Shown one piece after another: positions 20,140 to 31,067 of a DNA stretch of 64,000 bases. The stretch is from Candidatus Enterovibrio escicola. GTDB lineage: Bacteria > Pseudomonadota > Gammaproteobacteria > Enterobacterales > Vibrionaceae. Made by a program: the position numbers and the translations under genes. Where the stretch lies: NCBI RefSeq assembly GCF_002464935.1, contig NZ_NBYY01000013.1:62001-126000 (forward strand), read 5' to 3'. The notes below the pieces were generated by a model. That model was not told the origin of the DNA. It did not search any database and was given only the letters and a program-made list of their open reading frames with translations. Every line of letters begins with the position of its first letter. Position 1 is the first letter of the stretch.

Positions 20140-21191
20140 GGAGTTGTTGATTAAATCAGGCCTATAAAGCACTGCTTCTAATCTTTTTTACAGTCTTAAT
20201 TTATCCGATGGTGAACAGGAATACCGGATCTTATAACTTTATTCATCGCTTTCACATTTGCCAGCGCTTCACCAACTTGATCATTGTAATTACGAAGAGT
20301 GAGTTTAGGGCTGAGCAACTGTTTATAGCGAAACATTGCTGTCTCTGTTAATGAGAGTTTGTGATAACCCCTGTCCTTTTTCATTCCGCCAGTTTGTTCT
20401 CTTTCAACGCCTTTATAGCTTCCTTTTTTGGATGCCTTTCCTCCCAAAATCCTGTGTTGCTTAGAGGTGGAATACAGGGCGTTATTCCTTTGTTTTTCAG
20501 TACACGGTGACACGCTCTTGTGTCATAGGCTCGATTAGCACTAACTTGCTGTATCTTTCATCATCATAGGTTAAGTAATATAGGTAAAACCTCATTGTCA
20601 CTCATAAAAACTAAGCTAACTTCTGCAGCAATAACCTAATAAGTAGACACATCAACCGCGAGATGAAGTTTGCGCCAGATACGCCACTTATCCTTACCGT
20701 GTTTACGCGTTTTCCATTCACCTTGGTCGTATACTTTTAGGTCTGTGGTATCAATAACGACGTCGGTGACCGTTCCTCGATTCGGCAAACGTTACTTAAT
20801 TTTTACGGTCTTAGACCGATTACTAATGCAGGGTGTATGTCGGGTATTTCAGCGGGACATTCATCAACGTAAAAACAGAATTGAGAAAACCTTCTAATCC
20901 ACGAGGTTGGAGCCTAAAAAGACCTTTCATCATCAGTGCCGTTTTAATCTCGATATCCGAGAATATAAACTCACGGCCATGATTACCGTTATGCTTTAGA
21001 CAATGCTATGCCTTAATAGCAGAGAGTTTATCCAAAAAGTCACTGAGCCACGGTTTACTAATGCTTGATTATATTATTTACAGATTGCTAATTTTGTGCT
21101 GGGTCTTTCCCATTATAACCGCTCGCTTAATTCCATGATAATCTGATCGGAGGAATTGAGATTAGTTCAGATATATGGAAAACAACGCAGG
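20140..21191 (-). mobile_element. IS5-family (IS903-like) element, inactivated
   Basis: Full-length copy, 1052 bases, in minus orientation, with ends GGAGTTGTTGATTAAATCAG and, at 21191, TTCAGATATATGGAAAACAA. The transposase C-terminal part is readable from 20513 to 20196 (SLTETAMFRYKQLLSPKLTL). The N-terminal and DDE parts are broken by stops and shifts. Confidence 0.78.
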
Positions 21192-21206
21192 TTGTGATGA
21201 TTTAAG

Positions 21207-22189
21207 CTGAACTGCGCATAAGAAATGAACTAAATGCCTGAATCACTACCTAATCGTTTGGATCAAATCATCAGTCGTAAATGGACTTTAGCATGCATAA
21301 TTCGGATGCTGTTTTCACCGATATTGCTGATTTCTGTCAAGTTCTCCTTCCTGCTTATAAAAAACATCGGATTTCAAATTTCAAAACAAAAAATCGAGCC
21401 TATCGCTTTTCAATCGGTGAAGTCATGACAATTATTATATTTTTTTATCAATCGGGATTTCGTTATTTTAAGATGTAGTACATTTAATTTGTCTACCTGT
21501 CACTTAACAGGTAAATTCCTTGGTTGAGTCAGCTATACACGGATGCTTAACTTGATGCAAAAAGTTTTGCTCCCCTTTCTTTCTTCTTATCTGACTCCCT
21601 CCTAATCAAACCTACTGGTATCACGTTCGTTGATTCTATCAAGTTACAGGTTTATCACAATTTACATATGCTACGGTATCGCTTGTTTGAGGGGTGGTTA
21701 AACTAGGTAAAGGGATGATGGGCTAGTTCTATAGTGTTAAACTTCACCTTATCATCAACGACCAAGGTGGTATTATTTCGGTAAAGGTGACAACAACCAA
21801 TATTGATATCAGAAAATCAGTGTCTGATACGGCCGATAATCTTTGGGATTACTCTATTAGAGATAGAAGGGCATATATCTAGCCCTCTTAAAAAATTCTA
21901 CACCACGAAATGGTGTAGTCTTATCACGAATACAGGGAAGAACATGAAACTAAAGGTGATGAAGCTTTGGAACCGTCTTATGTTGAGACAAAAATATATC
22001 ATTTTGACAGTCTTTGATCAACTAAGCAATATACCCAAAATCAAGCATTTTAGGCACCAAAGTTGGGTGAGGTTTATGGTCAACCTTATTACTGGATTCA
22101 TTGCTTATACGTTCTAACCAAAAAACCGTACCTTAAAATCACTTAATTCGAAAAAGCTACGCTTATATGGATTTTTGGTTGATTGAGGT
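21207..22189 (+). mobile_element. IS982-family element, second subtype, inactivated
   Basis: Left terminus AGCTGAACTGCGCATAAG at 21207, right terminus GAGGT at 22189. The transposase N-terminus is readable (MHNSDAVFTDIADFCQVLLP from 21293), with frequent stops later; FIHSKLQVYHN-like and LHLIINDQGG-like blocks remain in shifted frames. Divergence from the main subtype suggests a second, older IS982 lineage, also represented at 16411. Confidence 0.7.
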
Positions 22190-23538
22190 TATCTTCAAGG
22201 AACTGAAAGAAGAAAACGCTCACAAATTTATAATTGTGAGAACCACAGCATTGTAAGAGCTACACCCATAATCATTGAAGATGCTTGATTTTTAATAAAA
22301 AGGAGGATCAAGCTATACACTATGACAGTAATTTTGATCAAAAAGCAAAAATAGATACTCGAAACCCAGCATGATAGAATGCGTCATAGGTGAGTTACCG
22401 CCCGTATCAAAATAAAATCAGGACAACTTTCATCAGAAAGTTAATTTGCTTTGATGCTTAATCAAGCTCTCCGAATCTATGGAACAACCGTCCTCCTCCA
22501 CCTCAAAAGCTATGGACAGTCTAAAAATGGGGATTTAAACAGCCACCTTTCAACCACCGTAGCAATGGTACGCATCGAACATGTCAGCGATTTTATTTAT
22601 CCTCTACACCTTTTTAAGGTGTCGTGTATGTTAAACGGAAATTTGGCGTGTAATGTACAATTACGGGCAGGGAGAAATGGTTCTATTACGATGGCTTCAG
22701 TTATAAAGTGCCTCCTTGCAGATTTCATGTAGAAAAACAACGGGCTTTTATCTGTCACTATGATTTAGATCAAAGCCTGTTGCACCAATAATGAAACCCT
22801 TTTATTCATTGACGCCGTCCATTTAACGCAAGCGACAATAATCACCTATGGATAGATGATCTCGGGACAAGACAACGCATTTGCAACTACAGGAAGTCGC
22901 AGCTGCCTGAATATTATTGGCTCGCTTAACTGTTCGGATATTGTATTATATAGTTGTTAGCGAATGAACCACCCTCGACAGTGCAAATATTGTTCATTTT
23001 TTCTGTAAGTTAAGAGAGAATTATCCATTTTTTCATAAACTGCATATAATCTTAATACGCATCTTAGGTTAGTTAGTTTATTCCACAGAGATTTAACAAC
23101 AAACTTTACGTCCAGATTCCCCTATAGTAGGTAGTGAGGGTCAGTTTACTAATAATATCGACCATGTCATAAGGAATACTCGCCAGAGCCTGCATTTTTA
23201 GGTTATTTTGGTTATAAAAGGCAATATAATGAGTATTATACTGGCATGATTGTGATCTAATGCGGAAAATATTCATGGCAAGATAGTAAATAGACACCCG
23301 TGAATGGTAATAATTATCTTTTTTGTATAATGGAATTATGGGTGTCCTCTGATAAGTGCGGTTTATTGGTTATATAAAGAACAATTTAGAAGCTGCAAAC
23401 AATTGGGGATCTAGGAAAAACTGGTTGATATTTAGATCTAGTCGCTCAATATTATAAATAGTGTTGGAGTGTCGCATGCAAAATCATACGATTTAAATCA
23501 ATAGATTAAATTTTAGACGCGAGGGCGTATTGGTCACT
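22190..23538. other. Unassigned decayed DNA before topA
   Basis: About 1.35 kb without an intact gene. A frame from about 22640 to 22790 reads KRKFGV-stop-CTITGREKWFYYDG and KVPPCRFHVEKQRAFICHYD, then breaks. It looks like coding sequence that has decayed, perhaps of mobile origin, but I cannot name the family. CTCACAA/TTGTGAG (22221-22242) forms a short hairpin. TATAAT at 23336-23341 is a possible -10 element for topA. The rest is AT-rich. Confidence 0.4.
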
Positions 23539-26160
23539 ATGGGTAAATCTCTCGTTATTGTGGAATCCCCAGCGAAGGCAAAAACGATTAATAAATATCT
23601 GGGCAAAGAGTTTATCGTTAAATCGAGTGTGGGGCATGTTCGAGATTTGCCTATCAGCTCAGCTCATGGGAGAAAAAAAGTCGTACCTAGTTTGACCAGA
23701 CGGTTGAATGCAGCAGAAAAAAAGTGTGTAAAAAATGAAAGAGAAAGAAATTTGCTGATTAACAAGATGGGTATCAATCCTTTTTGTGATTGGAAAGCTG
23801 ACTATCAGATATTGCCAGGTAAAGAAAAGGTCGTATCTGAACTCCGAGAGCTAGCGAAAAAAGTGGATGTTATATATCTTGCAACGGATTTAGATCGTGA
23901 GGGAGAAGCTATAGCTTGGCACTTACGGGAAATTATTGGTGGTGATGCAAAACGCTTCAAACGCGTAGTGTTTAACGAAATAACTAAAAATGCTATACAA
24001 AAAGCATTCCAAACTCCTAGTGAGTTGAACATGAATGGCGTGAACGCTCAGCAGACACGTCGCTTCCTAGACCGTGTGATGGGTTTCATGGTTTCACCAC
24101 TATTATGGAAGAAAGTAGCCCGTGGTTTGTCTGCTGGACGTGTTCAATCCGTCGCTGTGAAGTTACTGGTTGAACGTGAACATGAAATTAAGACGTTTAT
24201 CTCGCAAGAGTATTGGGATATTCACGCCGATACAATAACGGAGAGCAAAAACTCACTTCGTTTAATGGTCGTTCAGAAAAATGGTGAAGTATTCAAACCG
24301 GTGAGTGAAGTGGAAGTCATGGCTGCAACATCAGCCTTACAAATCGCAACTTATAAAGTCTCATCCTGTGAAAATCGTCCAACTTCTAGCAAACCAACAG
24401 CACCGTTTATTACGTCTACGTTGCAGCAATCTGCGAGTTCCAGAATGGGGTTTGGTGTTAAGAAAACTATGATGCTGGCGCAGCGTCTATATGAAAGTGG
24501 CTATATCACCTATATGCGTACAGATTCAACTAACCTGAGCAAAGAAGCAGTTGAAACAGTTCGTGAATTCATTGATAGTGAATATGGTAAGAATTACCTA
24601 CCGTCTGCAGCAATCGTCTATCCTTCAAAAGGAAATTCTCAAGAAGCGCATGAAGCAATTCGACCTTCAAGGATTGACGTAAAAGCAGACAATTTACAAA
24701 ATATGGATGCAGATGTACACCGTCTGTATGATCTGATTTGGCGCCAGTTTGTTGCTTGTCAAATGATGCCAGCGAGATATGACTCGAGTACCATTACCGC
24801 AAAAGCGGGAGAGTTTACCCTGAAAGCAAAAGGACATATGTTGTGTTTCGATGGTTGGATACGTGTTCAGCATCCAATGTGGAAGAACGAGGGTATCACG
24901 TTACCTCCCGTCGATGTGAATGAGATGCTGATATTGAAAAAAGTTAATTCAAAACAGCATTTTACCAAGCCACCATTTCGCTTCACTGAAGCTGCGTTAG
25001 TTAAAGAACTTGAGAAACGCGGTATAGGTCGACCGTCGACCTATGCTTCTATTATTTCGACTATCCAAGATCGTGGTTATGTTCGCGTTGAACAACGTCG
25101 TTTTTATACTGAAAAGATGGGTGAAATTGTAACGAATCGCCTTGATGACAGCTTTGCTGACCTTATGGATTATGATTTTACTGCGCGTATGGAAGAACAC
25201 CTTGATCAAATTGCCATGGGTATCAAGGATTGGAAAATAGTACTGGATAATTTCTTTAAATCTTTTAGTGATGATCTGAAGAAAGCTGAATTGGACGAAG
25301 TAGATGGGGGTATGAAACCCAATAGTATTGTACTAACTGATATTGATTGTCCTATTTGTTTTAGAAAAATGGGGATCCGTACCGCATCTACAGGTGTGTT
25401 CCTCGGTTGTTCTGGCTATGCATTACCACCTAAAGAACGTTGTAAAACCACCATCAATCTAATGGACGAAGAAGGCATAATTAACGTTTTAGAAGAAGAT
25501 GTTGAAACCGCAGCATTGCGCGCGAAAAAACGTTGTCAAAAATGTGAAACGGCGATGGATGCTTACCTTATCGACAGGGAACGCAAGCTACATGTTTGTG
25601 GCAACAATCCAAGTTGTGATAGTTATTTGGTTGAGAAAGGTGAGTATAAACCACGTGGTTTTGACGGTCCTGTGGTTGAGTGTGATAAGTGTGGTTCTGA
25701 CATGGCATTGAAAAATGGCCGCTTCGGGAAGTACATGGATTGTATTTCTGTAATCTGTAAAAATACGCGTAAGGTATTGAAAAATGGAGAGGTTGCAAAA
25801 CCTAAGGAAGATCCTGTTCACTTTCCTGAACTTCCATGTAAAGATTCAGATGCATACTTTGTATTACGTGAGGGTTCTTCAGGCTTGTTCTTGGCAGCAA
25901 GCAACTTTCCGAAGTCTCGTGAAACTCGTGCACCCTTGGTTGAAGAATTAACTAGATTTAAAGATCGTATTCCAAAAAAATATCAATATCTTGCTGACGC
26001 ACCACAAAAGGATCCAGATGGCCGTAAGTCTATAGTTCGTTTTAGTCGTAAGAGTAAAGAGAACTATGTTCGTACCGAAGAAGGTAGTAAACCATCAGGT
26101 TGGCTCGTCTTTTTTACCGATGGGAAGTGGATCATTACCGACAAACGAAAGAAACAATAA
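23539..26160 (+). CDS. topA: DNA topoisomerase I
   Basis: Type IA topoisomerase that relaxes negative supercoils. The N-terminal Toprim domain contains [19 protein letters not shown] (residues 3-21) and [10 protein letters not shown]. The active-site tyrosine is in [13 protein letters not shown] (about Y325). Three C-terminal four-cysteine zinc ribbons are all retained: CPIC...CSGY...C, CQKCETAM...[15 protein letters not shown]...CISVIC. I take the ATG at 23539, which gives the conserved [10 protein letters not shown] start; a TTG three codons earlier (23530) lies closer to GAGGG and could be used instead. 873 residues, closely resembling Vibrio TopA. It converges with nasA. Confidence 0.95.
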   Translation: MGKSLVIVESPAKAKTINKYLGKEFIVKSSVGHVRDLPISSAHGRKKVVPSLTRRLNAAEKKCVKNERERNLLINKMGINPFCDWKADYQILPGKEKVVSELRELAKKVDVIYLATDLDREGEAIAWHLREIIGGDAKRFKRVVFNEITKNAIQKAFQTPSELNMNGVNAQQTRRFLDRVMGFMVSPLLWKKVARGLSAGRVQSVAVKLLVEREHEIKTFISQEYWDIHADTITESKNSLRLMVVQKNGEVFKPVSEVEVMAATSALQIATYKVSSCENRPTSSKPTAPFITSTLQQSASSRMGFGVKKTMMLAQRLYESGYITYMRTDSTNLSKEAVETVREFIDSEYGKNYLPSAAIVYPSKGNSQEAHEAIRPSRIDVKADNLQNMDADVHRLYDLIWRQFVACQMMPARYDSSTITAKAGEFTLKAKGHMLCFDGWIRVQHPMWKNEGITLPPVDVNEMLILKKVNSKQHFTKPPFRFTEAALVKELEKRGIGRPSTYASIISTIQDRGYVRVEQRRFYTEKMGEIVTNRLDDSFADLMDYDFTARMEEHLDQIAMGIKDWKIVLDNFFKSFSDDLKKAELDEVDGGMKPNSIVLTDIDCPICFRKMGIRTASTGVFLGCSGYALPPKERCKTTINLMDEEGIINVLEEDVETAALRAKKRCQKCETAMDAYLIDRERKLHVCGNNPSCDSYLVEKGEYKPRGFDGPVVECDKCGSDMALKNGRFGKYMDCISVICKNTRKVLKNGEVAKPKEDPVHFPELPCKDSDAYFVLREGSSGLFLAASNFPKSRETRAPLVEELTRFKDRIPKKYQYLADAPQKDPDGRKSIVRFSRKSKENYVRTEEGSKPSGWLVFFTDGKWIITDKRKKQ

Positions 26161-26267
26161 ACATTGTTGTTTCAATCAAGAAGGGCGTATAAATACCTCT
26201 AATGTTATTTGATGCTTCCTTGAAATATACCCTGACTGCTATCATAGCGAGTAAGAGCTGTAGGGTG

Positions 26268-28979
26268 CTAATTTGCATCTTCCTGCTCTATATCTCTCTC
26301 ACAAACATGACTGATGATTTGTACTAGTTCTGCGATGCAGCTTCCACAACCCGTCCCTGCTGATGTGGCCACAACCACGTCCTCAACGTTTATTAAATTG
26401 TCTTTAATTATGGCTTGTTCGATGGTCTCTAACTTGACCTGTTTACATGTACAAATGATGGGAGATATTGCGACCAAGCATCCTGATAGGAACGTATGAA
26501 TATCTTGTTCTCTAAAACCTGAAGTGAGTAGCTGAACGATGTCTGGTTGTATCCTTTCCCTTTCTATGGAGCTAATTGAGAACGCCAGACATGGTGTTGT
26601 TTGACAGTATATTATGCCGCGCCACCCTGTGCTGCCATGTCCTTGAATTAACGATGAACCAGAGTGTTCTAGCATAAGAATTAGATGTGAATAGACATTT
26701 TTAGAGCTTTCTTTAAATAGAAAACGATAAAAATATCCACCTTTAATGGTTTGTTTTACCCAATAGTCTGCGCAGATAGTTTTTAGCTGTTTGTCATTTA
26801 AGCCTTTTGGTGTTATTAGGGTGGCAACAGAAGATATCATAAGTGGTTCTATAGCCACTGGTGTAGTTTTAAACGCAGGCTGACCAGATATGAGGTCTGT
26901 CTTTGTAGGAATGAGAGAATTAACTTTTCCGCTGGAGCAGTTTGTTTTACTCCAATGGATCGGAGCAAAACACTGTCCCACCATTACATCATTGCTGAGA
27001 TGTGCCTTGAATATTTGTTTACCAGTATTGCTTGTAATCATAACCAACTTATTGTTTTTTATTCCTCTGGTCGTCGCGTCAAAAGGGTTAATATCTACTA
27101 CGGGCTCGGCTGCATGTGCACTGAGAGATGCAGAAAGTCCCGTTTGTGTCATGGTATGCCATTGATCTCTATTTCGGCCTGAGTTTAATAACAATGTGAA
27201 TGGTGATGTAGTACAAGGGGTAGAAAATCTGTGATCAATTGCGACAAATCTTGCTTTCCCATCTGGTGTTGAGAAATGCCCATCGCTAAACAGTCTCTCT
27301 GATGAGATTTCATTGTTTATTAATGGCCATTGTTTAGGGGAAAACGCCTGATAATCTTTTGTCGTCATTGTTTGGATTGCAGCTAAGTTTAGCTTCCTTT
27401 CTGTACACTTATCTTTAGTATTGCCAGCTGCTGTCAATTTTGCGTATTCACTAAAAATGTCCGCTTCAGATTGGTAGTCAAAAGCCTCTTTAAATCCCAT
27501 TCGTTTCGCGACTTCGCAAACAATCCACCAATCTGGTTTTCCCTCCCCAGGTGTAGGCATTATGCGTCGTTGCCTAGAGATGGTTCTTTCCGAATTCGTG
27601 ACGGTACCTGATTTCTCACTCCAACCTTGTGCAGGGAGACGAACATGCGCGTGCTGCATTGTATCAGTACAGGAAACGCAATCGGAGACAATAAGAAATG
27701 GACAGTTTGCAAGGAGGGTGTTGATCTTTTTGCTGTCAGGAAGGCTTACGGCAGGGTTAGTCGCCATGATCCAAAGCGCTTTTATTTTTCCACTATCGAT
27801 GGCATCAAACATGTCAATTGCTTTCAAACCAGGTTTGGTAGCAAGCTTATTTGTCTGCCATACGTCCTTAAGTAGGGCTATGTGATCCTCATTGCCAAAT
27901 TCTAAATGTGCTGCGAGTGTGTTAGCTAGTCCACCAACTTCTCGGCCGCCCATCGCATTTGGCTGTCCTGTAATAGAGAACGGTGAACTCCCTACACGAC
28001 CAATGCGGCCTGTGGCTAGATGGCAGTTAATTATACTGTTCACCTTATCTGTACCACTTGTGGATTGATTCACTCCTTGAGAAAACAGTGTGACTGTTTT
28101 TGGATTTTCGCAAAACCATTGATAAAACATTTCTATATCGGATGATCTTAGCCCAGTTACCGATGATACGGATGAGATGGTAGAGAATCGTTGGGAATAT
28201 TTTAATGCAGTATCAAAGTTTGATGTGTGTTGCTCAACATAGGAATGATTAACGTGGTTGTGCTGAGAAAGGTATGCCAGTAATCCGGTAAATATTGCAA
28301 TGTCAGTACCTGGGAAAAGTGGAAGGTGCAGATCAGCAATTTCACAGGTGCTGGTTCGTCGCGGGTCGATAACCACCACTTTGGTACCGCCTTGTATTTT
28401 TGCTATTTTAAGGCGTTGATACAGAACGGGGTGGCACCATGCGAGGTTTGATCCTACTAAGACTACTAAATTAGCTAATTCCAAATCTTGATAGTTACCA
28501 GGAACACAATCTTCACCAAAGGCACGCTTGTGTCCGGCTACAGCTGATGCCATGCAAAGTCTCGAGTTTGTGTCGATATTTGCGCTACCTATGAACCCTT
28601 TCATTAGCTTATTGACAACATAGTAATCTTCGGTTAACAATTGACCAGATACGTAAAAAGCGACGGCATCTGGACCATGCTTATTGATGACATCATTAAG
28701 TGATGTTGCTACATTAGTAAGTGCATCATCCCATGAACACTCCTCATCTTGGATTGAAGGGGTTAAAAGTCGTCCTTTTCTTAGGATAGTCTCTGCCAAA
28801 GCCAATCCTTTGGAGCACAACCGCCCATAATTTGCAGGGTGTTCCTTGTCACCTCTGATGTCTAATTTACCTGAGGTAAGAACTTTAGCTTCGATACCAC
28901 AACCAACACCACAGTACGGACAGGTTGTCTTTATCCATCCTTTATTATCTTTTGATGTGTTACGTTTAGTATTAGGCAT
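26268..28979 (-). CDS. nasA: Assimilatory nitrate reductase catalytic subunit
   Basis: Reduces nitrate to nitrite in the cytoplasm for nitrogen assimilation. It is a molybdopterin (bis-MGD) enzyme with an N-terminal [4Fe-4S] site C20-X2-C23-X3-C27-X27-C55, as in the Nas/Nap family. The molybdopterin domains follow, with VIDPRRTSTCEIADLHL and the C-terminal dinucleotide-binding block around NSGRNRDQWHTMT. A C-terminal BFD-like [2Fe-2S] domain has C843, C845, C878 and C881. 903 residues, no break. It is transcribed away from the cobA-nirBD side, from a sigma-54 type promoter 40-60 bases upstream. The gene depends on molybdenum cofactor genes outside the window. Confidence 0.94.
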   Translation of the reverse strand: MPNTKRNTSKDNKGWIKTTCPYCGVGCGIEAKVLTSGKLDIRGDKEHPANYGRLCSKGLALAETILRKGRLLTPSIQDEECSWDDALTNVATSLNDVINKHGPDAVAFYVSGQLLTEDYYVVNKLMKGFIGSANIDTNSRLCMASAVAGHKRAFGEDCVPGNYQDLELANLVVLVGSNLAWCHPVLYQRLKIAKIQGGTKVVVIDPRRTSTCEIADLHLPLFPGTDIAIFTGLLAYLSQHNHVNHSYVEQHTSNFDTALKYSQRFSTISSVSSVTGLRSSDIEMFYQWFCENPKTVTLFSQGVNQSTSGTDKVNSIINCHLATGRIGRVGSSPFSITGQPNAMGGREVGGLANTLAAHLEFGNEDHIALLKDVWQTNKLATKPGLKAIDMFDAIDSGKIKALWIMATNPAVSLPDSKKINTLLANCPFLIVSDCVSCTDTMQHAHVRLPAQGWSEKSGTVTNSERTISRQRRIMPTPGEGKPDWWIVCEVAKRMGFKEAFDYQSEADIFSEYAKLTAAGNTKDKCTERKLNLAAIQTMTTKDYQAFSPKQWPLINNEISSERLFSDGHFSTPDGKARFVAIDHRFSTPCTTSPFTLLLNSGRNRDQWHTMTQTGLSASLSAHAAEPVVDINPFDATTRGIKNNKLVMITSNTGKQIFKAHLSNDVMVGQCFAPIHWSKTNCSSGKVNSLIPTKTDLISGQPAFKTTPVAIEPLMISSVATLITPKGLNDKQLKTICADYWVKQTIKGGYFYRFLFKESSKNVYSHLILMLEHSGSSLIQGHGSTGWRGIIYCQTTPCLAFSISSIERERIQPDIVQLLTSGFREQDIHTFLSGCLVAISPIICTCKQVKLETIEQAIIKDNLINVEDVVVATSAGTGCGSCIAELVQIISHVCERDIEQEDAN

Positions 28980-29020
28980 AGTGCTAAATTCCCATATCTT
29001 TCACTAGTTATGAACAATAG

Positions 29021-29040
29021 ACAGCAACTAGTGCGCCAAA
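29021..29040 (-). promoter_or_regulatory. Sigma-54 type promoter of nasA
   Basis: On the minus strand TTGGCGC-ACTAG-TTGCT places GG and GC exactly 10 bases apart (-24/-12), with one mismatch to TTGGCAC. The predicted start near 29012 leaves a leader of about 33 bases to the nasA ATG. A GTGCA half-site at 29082-29086 could belong to an NtrC enhancer, but I see no full palindrome. Confidence 0.6.
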
Positions 29041-29289
29041 TTTAAATTTTAATAAAGTGAAATTCTAAGTTGATGTCCTTAGTGCATTTTTCATTTAAAT
29101 GAATATACCCAATCAACTTGAAGATGGTTGATTTACAGCCATGTAATCAATAGATTATTCTTCGTGTAAAAAGGTTGATTTTCTCAGGGTGATTAGGTTC
29201 TGTTAATCTTTGATAAATTCTTTTAAACAGCATGGTGAAGTGTTGTAATCACTTCGACAGAAATAATCTAACTTACAATATCATTGCTA

Positions 29290-29575
29290 GAACTATTATA
29301 ACTGATAATCGATGGGAACTGTTACTCCAACTAATGAAGCGTACTGGTCGTGTTTATGATAAACCAGAATAAAAAATATCTTTTAGAAGGATTTGTCAAA
29401 GAGTTATCTTGGAAGGTTAACTATAATGGATCTTTATTGAGGGCTTATTGTTGGAACACATCAACACAATACTGTGGCGACGATTCCAAACCATGATCTT
29501 TATGAAAAAGATGTGGCGATTATTCACCAAAGACTTATTTTATCGTAGATAGTAGCAGATTGTCTATCTACTTCA
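29290..29575 (+). mobile_element. IS5-family (IS1031-like subgroup) N-terminal relic
   Basis: ITDNRWELLLQLMKRTGRVYDKPE, then FRRICQRV and WRLFTKDL, match the helix-turn-helix N-terminus of IS1031-type transposases (IxDxxWxxLxPLLP... RxRxxFEGIL). Several stops. C-terminal pieces of the same type occur at 46030-46480 and 56860-57050. Confidence 0.55.
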
Positions 29576-29703
29576 GGTTACAAGGAGGACAAAGGCACTA
29601 TATTGTATATACAATATTATATAGACCCGTATTGACTAAGTCAATACGATTGTTGTTGCTAAAAGTGATATAGATCGATCTCTATGTAAGTATCCTTATT
29701 TAG

Positions 29704-30754
29704 GGCGTTTTTTCCAAAATATCTGAACTAATCGCAATTCCTACGATCAGATCATAATGAAGTTAAGCGGGAGGTGATGATGGAAAAGGCCAAGCAAAAG
29801 ATCAGCAACTGGAAACAATATAATCAAGCATTAGTAAACCGTGTTTCAGTGACTTTTTGGATAGAGGTCGCTGCTATTAAGGCATTGCATTTTCTAAAGC
29901 ATCAAGGTCATCATGGCCGTGGGTTTATATTTTCGGATACCAAGATTAAAACAGCACTGATGGTGAAAGGTATTTTTCAGTTCCCACCTCGTGAATTAAA
30001 AGGCTTTCTTAATTCGTTTTTTACGTTGATGCATTTCCCGCTGGAATCACTTACATACACTTGTATTAGTAAGCGTTCGAAGATCGTAAAAGTTAAGTAC
30101 CGTTTGCCGAGTTGAGGAGCTGTCGCACACATCGTTATTGATGTCACAGGCTTAAAGGTATACATCGAAGGTGAATAAAAAACCATGTAAACACGGGAAG
30201 GAAAAGAGGTGTATCTGGTGCAAACTTCATCTTGCGGTTGATGTGTATACGCATGAGATTATCACTGCAGAAGTTAGCCTAATTTCTGTGGGTGACAATG
30301 AGGTTCTACCTACATTGATTAACTTATTACAACGAAAGATACAATAAGTCAATGCTGATAGAGCCTATGACACAAAAGCATGTCACCATGTACTGAAAAA
30401 TAAAAGAATAACGGCTAGTATTCTACCACGAAGAAACGTGGATCATTGGTAAGAAGTACATGCTAGAAATGAATCTGTACATGCATTAGAAGAAGATAAA
30501 TTGCTGGAGTAAGAAAAGGACAGGGGTTCTTACAAACTCTCATTAGCAGAGACAGCAATATTTCGCCATAAATAGTGGCTTAGCTCTAAACTCACTCTTC
30601 GTAATTAAAATACTCAAGTTGGTGAAGCGCTGGCAAATTTGACAGTGATGAACAAAGTTATAAGACTTGGTATGCCTGTTCACCAGAAGAAAAATGAAGA
30701 CTGTAAAAAAGATTGGAAGCAGGTCTTGATAGACCTGATTTAATCAATAACGCC
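29704..30754 (+). mobile_element. IS5-family (IS903-like) element, full length but inactivated
   Basis: 1051 bases with terminal inverted repeats (left GGCGTTTTTTCC, right complement GGCGTTATTGATT). The transposase begins near 29777 (MEKAKQKISNWKQYNQALVN) and is open to 30115, then stops after KVKYRLPS; the DDE part continues in shifted frames. It separates nasA from the cobA-nirBD side but ends 125 bases before the NtrC-like site, so the nirBD regulatory region is spared. Confidence 0.8.
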
Positions 30755-30878
30755 AGTTCTGATTATAAAACTGATCATTTATTGATTTTAAACCGTTCGT
30801 GATCTTGCCCTAATATTGAGATATAGGGAGCATTAAAACTCGGCGTTTGATCGAACGGGTGCAAGATAAAGGATGAAT

Positions 30879-30895
30879 TGCACAGTTAAAGTGCA
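30879..30895. promoter_or_regulatory. NtrC-like binding site upstream of cobA-nirBD
   Basis: TGCACAGTTAAAGTGCA has the TGCAC-N7-GTGCA structure of NtrC sites (as in glnA enhancers). It lies about 106 bases upstream of the -24 element and about 135-147 bases upstream of the predicted start. A weaker half-site GGTGCA at 30859-30864 may be a partner. NtrC itself is not in the window. Confidence 0.65.
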
Positions 30896-30998
30896 GGTTA
30901 TTAACGCCGTAGTTATATTAGCGAAAATTTATTTTGATTGGGTACGCCAAATTTTTTACAAAAACAGCTTGTTATTTATACAATCAATTTTTTTCATA

Positions 30999-31015
30999 TT
31001 GGCACTATATTTGCT
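30999..31015 (+). promoter_or_regulatory. Sigma-54 promoter of cobA-nirB-nirD-narK
   Basis: TTGGCACTATATTTGCT contains the -24 TTGGCAC and -12 TTGCT elements; GG (31001) and GC (31013) are separated by 10 bases as required. The predicted start near 31026 leaves about 42 bases to the cobA start at 31068. With the NtrC-like site upstream this predicts induction under nitrogen limitation. Confidence 0.78.
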
Positions 31016-31067
31016 TTCTTAGATTCATATATACCAAAGTAACCTTGAATTAATGGGGTATAGGAAC

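Noticed and set aside
27562-27885. 107-codon plus-strand open frame within nasA
   Set aside because: It is antisense to nasA, which is uninterrupted and has all cofactor ligands.
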